Of a DNA stretch of 64,000 nucleotides, positions 46,284-64,000 are shown piece by piece; the stretch's first letter is position 1, and the number at the start of each line of letters is the position of its first letter. Both the position numbers and the translations under genes were made by a program. The notes beneath the pieces are model-generated. The model searched no databases. It saw nothing but the letters and a program-made list of their open reading frames with translations, and was not told the origin of the DNA. Origin of the DNA: Syngnathus acus. Its lineage: Eukaryota > Chordata > Actinopteri > Syngnathiformes > Syngnathidae. The stretch lies in assembly GCF_901709675.1 (NCBI RefSeq), contig NC_051087.1, positions 14,748,067 through 14,812,066 on the forward strand, in the 5' to 3' direction.

Positions 46284-47665
46284 CTCTACATACTTAGACA
46301 GAACTTTATTGTCATTTTGTCAACACTGGGTGTGTACAAAACGAAATTTCGTTGCATACGGCTTTCAGCAATGTAGAGGTATTTCGGCTGGTTAAAAAAA
46401 AAGTGACATTCTATATAAAAATATGAAATAAGATAATTATAAAGTACAAAGTGCAGCAGTGATAAAGTATGTGAACAGTGCAGGAGACAAAAGCAGTATT
46501 TACAAGTGTGCAGAGGAATGCTACGTTTGAATGTTCAACAGTCTGACGACAGCAGGGAAAAAACTATTGCAGAACCTGGTGGACCTGCAGCGGATGCTGC
46601 GAAACCTCTTCCCAGAGGGCAGCAGGGAGAACAGTCCATGGTGGGGGTGTGATGGTCACTGATAATATTTCGGGCTCGGGACACGCAGCGCTGGGATGAC
46701 AAGTCCTGAATGGAGGGAAGAGGAGCACCGATGATCCTCTCTGCTGTCCTCACCACTCTCCTCAGGTTCTTCCAATCGGAGGCGCTGCAACCTCCACACC
46801 ACACCGAGAGACAGCTTGTCAGAATGCTCTCTATGGTGCTTCGGTAGAACGTCCTCATGATGGGTGGGGGCAGGTGGGCTCTCCTCATCCTCCGCAGGAA
46901 GTACAAGCGCTTCTGTGCCCTCTTGACCAGTGTTGTGGTGTTCACAGTCCAGGTGAGGTCGTCTGTGATGTGGACTCCCAGGAATTTAGTGCTGCTGACC
47001 ACCTCCACAGCTGAGCTGTTGATGATCAGTGGAGCGTGGTGAGGCTGGTTCTTCCTGAAGTCGACGATGATCTCCTTCGTCTTCTCCACATTCAGGATCA
47101 GGCTATTTTCTCTGCACCAGCCCACCAACTGCTCCACCTCCTCTCTGTAGTCCAGGTCGTTGTTGTCCCTGATGAGGCCCACCACCGTTGTGTCGTCTGC
47201 AAACTTCACGATGTGATTGGTGGTGAACCTGGGGGCGCAGTCGTGTGTCATCAGGGTGAACAGCAGGGGGCTCAGGACGCAGCCCTGAGGGGAGCCTGTG
47301 CTGAGGGTGATGACATCTGAGGTGTTCTGTCCGACCCGGACTGACTGAGGTCTGTTGGTGAGGAAGTCTAGCAGTCAGTTCCGAAGGGGGGTGCTGAAGC
47401 CCAGGTGTTCCAGTTTTTCCACCAGATGTTGTGGAATGATGGTGTTAAACGCTGAGCTGAAGTCCAGGAACAGCAACCGCACGTGGGTGTTCCTCTCCTC
47501 CAGGTGAGCCAGGCTCAGGTGAAGAACGGAGGAGATGGCATCCTCAGTGGAGCGGTTCTGCCGGTAGGCAAACTGGAACGGATCGAATGTTGGGGGGAGT
47601 CTGGAGACGATGTGATCTTTGAGCAGCTTAGGTAATACTGTAGGTATTGTTCTGAATAAACATTT
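46284..47665 (-). mobile_element. L2-like LINE, 5'-truncated
   Basis: The minus strand encodes the RT: FDPFQFAYRQNRSTEDAISS, LFLDFSSAFNTIIPQHLVEK, then a TGA at 47375-47377 replacing the Trp of the conserved NWLLDFL. The same frame continues with SPQGCVLSPLLFTL, VKFADDTTVVGLIRDNND (the catalytic ADD box) and FLGVHITDDLTWTVNT. A frameshift near 46640 spoils the C-terminus. The 3' end carries AACGAAATTTCGTTGC-type sequence and a single TCTAAG unit at about 46290. The same 3' end recurs at 60961-61281. Confidence 0.88.
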
Positions 47666-47873
47666 AGGCAGGAAGGTAACAGTAAAGAGTGAACACAAAC
47701 CACAGGAAAATACTAACAAGAAGCCCCTTCTGATTGCGCCAAAGACACTACAGAGGATGATATTGTGATTACAGAAATATGACATGAAAGAGATCTATGT
47801 TCTAGGCCCCAATATGATGCCGGCAGATGCACTGATGTGGACTACGAATCCATTCCGACTGAGAGACATAACT

Positions 47874-48079
47874 CCATAAAGCAGTGGTCTCAAACTCCAG
47901 TCCTCGGGGGCCGTATTCCTACATGTTTTCCAAGTTTCCCTCGTTAAACACACCTGATTCAATCATCAGGCTCCTGCAGAATGTGAGGATGAACTGATCA
48001 TTTGTTTAACGAGGGAAACTTGGAAAACATGTAGGAATGCGGCCCCCGAGGACTGGAGTTTGAGACCCCTGCCATAAAG
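47874..48079. mobile_element. hAT MITE with long inverted repeats
   Basis: A 190-bp element at 47882-48071 whose two halves are largely inverted copies (CAGTGGTCTCAAACTCCAGT against its complement at the right, mostly matching). It has target copies CCATAAAG at 47874-47881 and 48072-48079. No coding capacity. Confidence 0.93.
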
Positions 48080-48243
48080 GAAGCTATGATGGAGGAGTAA
48101 TTGGGATGATTCTGTCAGGGTGGCCACAATGGTCTTGTGTTTAGAGGGCAGACACTCAGGGCAGATGTGTGTACACTCTTTTCATTTAGGAGTGGACTCA
48201 GGAGAGCAATGGAGTGTGTCTACTGGCAATAAATGAATTAGTA

Positions 48244-48602
48244 CATCCATCCATCCATCATCTGTACCGCTTGTTCCCACCGAAGTCGCGGGCGTGCTGG
48301 AGCCTATCCCAGCTGTCATCAGGCAATAGGCAGGGGATACCCTGAACTGGTTACCAGCCAATCACAGGGCACACAGAGACATACAACTATCTGCACTCAC
48401 ACTCATGGGCAATTTGGAGCGCTCAATTGGCCAACCAAGTATGTTTTTGGGATGTGGGAGGAAAGCAGAGGACCCAGAGAAAACCCACGCAGGCACGGGG
48501 AGAACATGCAAACTCCACGCAGGGAGGGCCGGAGGTGGAATCGAACCTGCACCCTTCGAACTGTGTGGCGGACATGGTAACCAGTGTGCCACCATGCCGC
48601 CT
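48244..48602 (-). repeat. tRNA-type SINE
   Basis: The (ATCC)n tail is at 48245 and the tRNA-like head at about 48535-48602. It is flanked by TGAATTAGTAC (about 48234) and TGAATGAGTAC (48603-48613), a target copy with one mismatch. The right copy overlaps the end of the next DNA element. Confidence 0.85.
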
Positions 48603-48610
48603 TGAATGAG

Positions 48611-50091
48611 TACCGTATTTTTCTGACTAAAAGTCGCTCCGGAATATAGGTCGCAATAGCCATAAAATGCACAATAACGTGGAAAAAAAAGATACATAAG
48701 TCGCTCCGGAGTATAAGTTGCATTTTGGGGGAAATGTATTCGACAAAATCCAACACCAAGAACAGACATGAACGAGCAACAACAGGCTAAACGATAGGTA
48801 TGCTAACGTGACATAAACACAAACGAAGAGCTGAGAACGGGCCTGATGTAATATTCAGAGTTATTCAAAAACTATTACATAAATAACACGTTTATAAAAC
48901 CATCTGTGTCACTCCAATTCATTAAATCCATCGATCGTCCTTTGTCAACAATGGGTGCGCGCCGCTGACGGCGCTTGCACTTCAAAATATTCCACAGGCC
49001 CATATAACGATATATAAATTATATATCAAATAACTATTATATAAGCAATAATATTATCAAACCATCTGTGTCACTCCAAATCATTAAATCCATCGATCAG
49101 ATTCCTCGTCCTTTGTCAACAACGCCGCGCGTGCGCCCTGACGTCAGCCTCGTCGTTATTCCACAGATCTAGTGTATAACTATATTGTAGCGTTAGCAAA
49201 GTACCAGGAAAGACGTGGGTTTGGTAAACGGCTCTTTATTTAACAAAACAAGAGTTCAACGAGCCAACAACTACTGAACTATAACGATAAAAACATATAC
49301 AAGTTGCTCCACGAAATAAAATATATCAAATAACTATAACATAAATAGTTAACCGCCACACGGCCCCAAGCACCGGCGTGGACTTCCAGGCGTGTGGCGG
49401 CGTGGACTTCCATCCCCGGAGGTGGCACTTCCAGCCACGGAGGTGGAAGAGAGCTCCATAGAATAGGACCGGGCGTGCGTAAAAGCCATGTCCGAGCCCC
49501 ATCCACCGTCCCCGGACAGCCACCCGGGCGAGCACCAGCCCCCGACTTCCATCCACGGAGGTGAAAGAGAGCTCCGTAGAGTAGGACCGGGCGTGCGTAA
49601 AAGCCATGTCTGAGCCCCATCCACTGTCCCCGGACAGCCACCCGGCCGTGCGGCGGTCCCAGACTTCCATCCACGGAGGTTAAAGAGAGCTCCGTAGAGT
49701 AGGACCGGGCGTGCGTACAAGCCATAATAGTTTTTCAAACCTTCTGTGTCACTCCAAATCATTAAATCCTTCATACTCTTCGTCCTCCGTGTCACTTACA
49801 AAAAAAGCCGCTAATGATGCCGGTAGTACGTGGGGCTCTTGTCATCTTCGTCATCCCGTGATCAATCTTTGTCCTTTTTGTAAACAACCGCCGCGCCACG
49901 CCGCGTCGTGCTGCTGACGTCACTTGAAATTCAAATTACAGTAATCCCTTGCTACATCGCGGTTCGTTTATGGCGGTTTCACTGAATTTTGAATTTTTGA
50001 AACAATTCACATATAAGTCGCTCCTCAGTATAAGTCCCCCCCCACCCAAACTATGAAAAAAAACGCGACTTATAGTCCGAAAATTACGGTA
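48611..50091. mobile_element. TA-flanked DNA element with 118-bp minisatellite
   Basis: The element spans 48613-50089. Its inverted ends CCGTATTTTTCTGACT and AGTCCGAAAATTACGG (with GTCGC repeats just inside) are each flanked by TA (48611-48612 and 50090-50091). No transposase frame is visible. Its interior is largely occupied by a minisatellite. Confidence 0.85.
49380..49730. repeat. 118-bp minisatellite, about 3 copies
   Basis: GGACCGGGCGTGCGTA starts at 49466, 49584 and 49702, exactly 118 bp apart. The unit is GC-rich and translates in two minus frames without stops. These frames are repeat artefacts. Confidence 0.9.
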
Positions 50092-50680
50092 CATAAAGAC
50101 CTTTATGCAAGGGACACAGCTATAGGTCAGTGGATGGACCCCCAATCACCAAAATGAGAGACTATATTCGCATATTAGCTGTTCAGTGAAAGATGGAGTT
50201 TGAAAATAGGACGTCTTCGCCAGGATATTCCCAGAGCAACTGGAAGGCTGAGTCATTTCTACTTGATAAGACTGAAAGCTACAGTACAGTAAGTTAAATT
50301 GGATTGGGGCTTTACAGTGTTTTGGTTAGTCCACAGTATGATTGAAGTAAGCAGGCAAAGAGGAACGTGTACCATTTATTTGTGATTACATCTATTGTCA
50401 ACTTTTATTACCATATAGATAGTATAAATCTTGTAAGCTTGTGTTTTGTTAAAGTCTAAGATGAATCATGAAGATGTTGAGATATGGTGTTACTAATTAT
50501 GTCTTAAAAGAAAAGATGAAACAATAGAATTGTTAGCTTTGTGTTCCCAGGGGGAGGGTTGAGTTGGAATAAAGTCGAGTGAGCAAATGTGATTTGCTCT
50601 AACTGTCCAGTCTGTATAGTTGACAGACACAACAGAATAAAACAAACATGGCTTAATGCTCGAGAATTTTGATTTAGCAT
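50092..50680. other. Non-coding sequence, nothing recognised
   Basis: No exon or known repeat supported. Confidence 0.4.
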
Positions 50681-50683
50681 GAT

Positions 50684-51135
50684 ATGGGTTCGTATAAGTT
50701 CAAACGAGAAGCAGCCACGCTGGCCCTCTCCCAAAAGGCACATACCAGTGAATCCCACCTCCTCCATAACATCGTCACAGAGACACCACGACGCGTGCGC
50801 CTAAAGCCACGACGCCCCTTTGCCATGCAAGCCCATGAGCTGCTCAGCACAACATCAGCTACCATTTCCAAGGCCACCTGTGTCAAGACGAGATAGAGAG
50901 AACAGTGGAAGTCAGCAGAACCATCTAGGCTGCACCATTACATCAATGACCCCACAGACGTCTCTGGCCAGGACTTGCCCCGGAAGCAGTGGACAACCCT
51001 CAACTGCCTGAGGACCGGCGTTGGACGCTACGGAGCAGCAATGAAGAGGTGGGGACTCGTAGATAGTGCGTCCTGCGAGTGTGGGGACCCAGTCCAGACA
51101 GTAGAGCACATAAACAGCAGTTGCTTTGGTACCCT
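50684..51135 (+). pseudogene. Non-LTR retrotransposon C-terminal remnant
   Basis: Two frames, 50684-50896 and 50975-51199, carry pieces like LPRKQWTTLNCLRTGVGRYG and KRWGLVDSASCECGDPVQTV followed by EHINSSC. This spacing of CxCG...H...C is typical of the end of non-LTR retrotransposon proteins after the RT. Only this fragment remains. The clade is uncertain. Confidence 0.55.
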
Positions 51136-51229
51136 TGGATTGTCCTGGAACGGAATATTTTACTGCTCGTCAATTTTATTTAAAAGGGAAGATGTTTAGA
51201 TGGATGAATGTGTAATGGAGTGGTTTAGA

Positions 51230-51451
<222 letters not shown>

Positions 51452-51459
51452 GAGGACAG

Positions 51460-52141
51460 ACGCTCACTCACATCCACACGCACTCACACACTCATTCACT
51501 CACTCACAACTCACACACACACACACACTCACTGTTTCATGTTATATTCACTCACTCATTTTGGCTTTATGAAGCCCACTCTTAGGAGCATTGAATGGCA
51601 TATTATTCTGCCAGTTGTTTATTTATCAAACATATCTTTGTGGTATCCGCAAAACTGACTTTGGACATCATGAGACTGATGCATGTTTACGCAGTCATGC
51701 TGACAGGCCATCATATGACTGCAGATGGTGCGAACCACAAAGGTGAGTCCTTCCAATCGGAGCAGTGCACCACCACAAGCAGGCGGAAGCCGGCTGGGAT
51801 GCCGACGCGTGGCATCTTGTCTTGCTGTCAAGCGGGCACATCTGATAGTGAATGGTCAGCAATGGCCCGCTCGCTCGGTGGAGAGCGAACTGCAGGCGGG
51901 AAGAGCGGCCGACTCCAATGCCTATGCCTTGGTTCCTCAATTGGTAGCCTGTAAAATGCTCACTCCTTGTTGTTGTAGCACCCCCTGGTGCACAAGAACT
52001 GTCCACCATTGTCGACCAATATACCATTTCCACAAATTGGTTTTCTACTCTGTCAAAATGACGTTGTTTGCATTTGGCGCAGGACAACGTGGGATGAGTG
52101 ACACCATTGTATGGCACTCTTTTGTTATCTTATCTATTATG
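51460..52141. other. Non-coding sequence, nothing recognised
   Basis: A CACTCA/CA-rich tail of the microsatellite (51463-51530), then sequence with overlapping chance frames at 51695-52147. Confidence 0.4.
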
Positions 52142-53054
52142 GTCTAAGACAGTGGTCCCCAACCTTTTTTGCACCACGGACCGGTTACGTGTCAGAAATA
52201 TTTTCGCGGACCGGCCTTTATATAAATAAATATATTTATATATTTATTATTTAAATATTTATATATATAAATAGGATGAAATAAAATGATACGACTGGCA
52301 TAAAAACAAATATAAACCACATAAAAATAAAACGTTGAATTAGTGGGAGCACCGAGCTCTTTTCTCAGAAATGAGCCGTTCCCATCTAGGCGTAATCGGA
52401 GACAATGACACCCGAAGTGGTTAAGGTTTGTCTTTAAATGCAGGATGCTTGGTCTCCATGTGCCGAAGCAGGTTTGAAGGCTTCATTGCCTCGTTAGCTA
52501 GCCTTTCGCCACATATGCGGAGTGCACTTGGCGCGTCAAAGTCACCTGTGGCGATAAATCCATATTTTAAGTAGGACTCCAGAAATGTTCTTTTAAATGC
52601 AGCTTTCCTTTTCTTACAAGTCGTAGCCTCTTCTTCTTCAGTGTCCTCATTGGACGTTTTTCCCTTTCCGAAGAAGCTTTCCAAACTTCTGTTTCTTGCT
52701 CATTTTTGCTTGCCTCGCGGGCTTGACTGTGGTGACATGTCACGTGACCGAGACGAGCGCCGTGTGTCAAGAGTCCTTATTTTTCAGATGCACCGACAGA
52801 TGTAATTGGGAGAGATTCGCCAAATCTTTTATATTTTTCAAAATAAATTCTTACTCATTTTTGCTAGCTTTGCGGGCTCGACTGGGGAAACATGTCACGT
52901 GACCGGGACGAGCGTCTTAACCTGAATGAGTTGATCGTCAATGAAAAAAAAAAGTTTTTTTTTTTTTTCCTGTGCGGCTCCGCGGCCCGGTACCAAGTGA
53001 CCCACGGACCGGTACCGGTCCGCGGCCCGGTGGTTGGGGACCACTGGTCTAAGA
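52142..53054 (-). mobile_element. hAT element, non-autonomous (FAM200/ZBED-like source)
   Basis: The element spans 52150-53046 (897 bp) with termini CAGTGGTCCCCAACC and GGTTGGGGACCACTG and perfect 8-bp target copies GTCTAAGA at 52142-52149 and 53047-53054. Inside is only the start of a transposase. Confidence 0.95.
52421..52684 (-). pseudogene. hAT transposase N-terminus (BED-like finger)
   Basis: An 87-residue frame, MESFFGKGKTSNEDTEEEEA, then YGFIATGDFDAPSALRICGE and SNLLRHMETKHPAFKD. It resembles the N-terminus of SCAND3/FAM200/ZBED-type hAT proteins. The first Cys of the finger appears lost (ALRICGE). No catalytic core follows. Confidence 0.72.
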
Positions 53055-54459
53055 CATTGTAGGCACACTACTATTTGTTGTAAATTGGTAAGGTATAGTT
53101 GTTTGTGATATCAGTCCAATACTATTACAATCAGGGCTGCCAGTTTAAACACGTACGGCGGGGGTCCCCAAACCTTTTCCTGTGAAGCCCACATAACTTT
53201 TCCCTTCTCTGATGGGGGGGGGGGGGGGGGGGGGCTGGTAGTTTGTAACAAAAAAAGGGTGACGATTGCAGGAGTGCCTAAACATAAAAATGTATTGTTT
53301 TCCAGAAAGCACAAGCAATTAACCCTTTCAGGATTCTTCACAGAACAAAAGTCAGGAAATAAATAACAGATAACAAATTGTAGCATTACTTTTATTTACT
53401 TGTCAGTGGTATGACAGTGACATAACAATATAATTCACCAATCCACCAAATCATCCGTAAATCCACTCAATATTAGTTGAAATATTATTATTGCAATTGC
53501 AATGAATTTCCACAAGTGTTCTGTACAGTGCATATTGATTAAAGAATTGCACACTACACACTAGCAGCACCATAATATATAATTCCTTAACTTAATATAG
53601 ATAAATAAAATATTTGAACACAATCTACACCAAATTTCTGTGCTATAATTATGACACAGGAGCAAATGTGTGGGGAAATCATTTAAAACAAAACAAATAA
53701 CAAAACAAAGCAAAACAAATCACTGGTCAGAGCCAGTAATAAAAATACCTCGGCTTGAAGTGCACTAACTTGTTGCTGGTTACACAATTGGTTATTGTGC
53801 ATTTTATGTACAATTGGTTATTGTGCATTTTATGTACAAGTCTCTTTATAATCATTCTCGTATTAAATTGTTGCATTCATCTTGCGGGCACTTCAAAACC
53901 GGTACCAGGGATCACTGGTTATATTTTTAATAAAAATGTTTTTTTTTTGATGATCCATTTATATCCTTGTTCTGTTATGTAATCAGGTTATGCAGTAAAA
54001 AAAAAAAAAAAGGGTTTTACATGTGACTGTCTTATTTTGCATGTATATACTGGAAACATCTTTGCATGACATTTCCATTTACTAATTACTGTCAACCTGT
54101 GACAAGTTTGGTATGACTTTTGGTCGACTATCTAAAAACCAAAAAGTTTCTAAAAGTCAAACTGTTGCCAATCAGTCAGTTTACTGACCTTTTAGGCGCG
54201 TACTTGATGTTTAATGGTCGTCATTCCCGTGGTACAATAAATATCATTGTTCCTAATTTTAGGATGCATTAAGGAAGAAGCATTGAAAATTCATCCATGA
54301 TGGCAAGTGTGGAATGAAAGCAATTTGTACTTAACATGCCATGAATTAACAAAGAAGCCCCCCCCAAAAAAACACAATCACTTTGTACCCCCGCCGTTTA
54401 AATAACTGGAAAGGTTAACCTGACCAGGGCTGGCAGTTCAAGCATGCTTAAGCCCCTCC
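53055..54459. other. 3' flank and probable 3' UTR of S6 kinase gene
   Basis: Contains a run of about 21 G at 53214-53234 and AT-rich sequence. The 3' UTR of the S6 kinase begins at 54459 and runs leftward. AATAAA on the minus strand at 53391-53396 is one candidate signal, with an ATTAAA near 54209 as another. Confidence 0.4.
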
Positions 54460-63902
<9,443 letters not shown>

Positions 63903-64000
63903 TCAGTTATTAAAGGCAAAAACCTTTTCCATCCTGTCTTAATCAATGAATAGAAGTTGGCACTTTGCAAGCTAATATATTAACAGCAAATGAACAATCA

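Noticed and set aside
49279-49795. Overlapping 114-148-residue minus-strand proteins
   Set aside because: They span the 118-bp minisatellite and are open in two frames because of the repeat.
53214-53234. A 21-base G run as a quadruplex element
   Set aside because: A simple homopolymer whose length is unreliable in assemblies. No further structure supports a role.

Overview
The window is vertebrate DNA from a ray-finned (probably percomorph teleost) fish. It has interrupted genes with GT-AG introns, long (CA/TG)n arrays, tRNA-headed SINEs, Rex1-like and L2-like LINEs, chromodomain Ty3/gypsy retrotransposons and many hAT elements. No bacterial, phage or CRISPR features are present. Most of the long open frames belong to transposons or are microsatellite artefacts.

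Two host genes can be reconstructed exon by exon, both on the minus strand. (1) A complete four-exon CXC chemokine gene (37448..38299, 113 residues, no ELR motif, CXCL9/10/11-like). It has a TATA box, a perfect kappaB site, a second kappaB-like site and an ISRE-like site upstream, and an AU-rich destabilising nonamer just before its poly(A) signal. (2) The last six coding exons of a ribosomal protein S6 kinase, best matching S6K2 (rps6kb2; 54460..63878). They cover the end of the kinase domain, the AGC C-tail with turn and hydrophobic motifs, the SP-rich autoinhibitory segment and a basic C-terminus. The 5' exons lie beyond the right edge. A third possible coding exon of unknown identity lies at 43443..43808 (minus).

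Layout: 0.9-1.7 kb, a SINE and a solo LTR with perfect target duplication. 2.0-4.2 kb, a 3'-truncated hAT transposase gene abutting an LTR-like fragment. 4.3-11.5 kb, an old gypsy chromovirus sitting in a minisatellite and itself interrupted by a Rex1-like LINE and a hAT element. 12-19 kb, microsatellites, LINE/SINE pieces, an ACCGGAAGTG array and small DNA elements. 20-24 kb, two full-length non-autonomous hAT elements. 26 kb, a LINE 3' end. 30.1-35.9 kb, a very young, apparently intact gypsy chromovirus (one 1442-residue gag-pol frame, LTRs differing by one base and one 3-base indel) inside a SINE. 37-38.5 kb, the chemokine gene. 39.6-40.9 kb, a third copy of the hAT family. 42.9-48.6 kb, a CA repeat, SINEs, an L2-like LINE and a MITE. 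48.6-50.1 kb, a TA-flanked DNA element with a 118-bp minisatellite. 51-53 kb, a GAAA array and another hAT. 54.4-64 kb, the S6 kinase gene, whose introns hold a TA-flanked element (with a 251-bp minisatellite and a nested fourth hAT copy), LINE pieces and a CA repeat.

Nothing here amounts to a clearly new molecular system. The best leads are the regulated chemokine locus with two extra C-terminal cysteines, the potentially active gypsy copy with readable nested insertion history, and the uniform nnnTAnnn target signature of eight hAT insertions.
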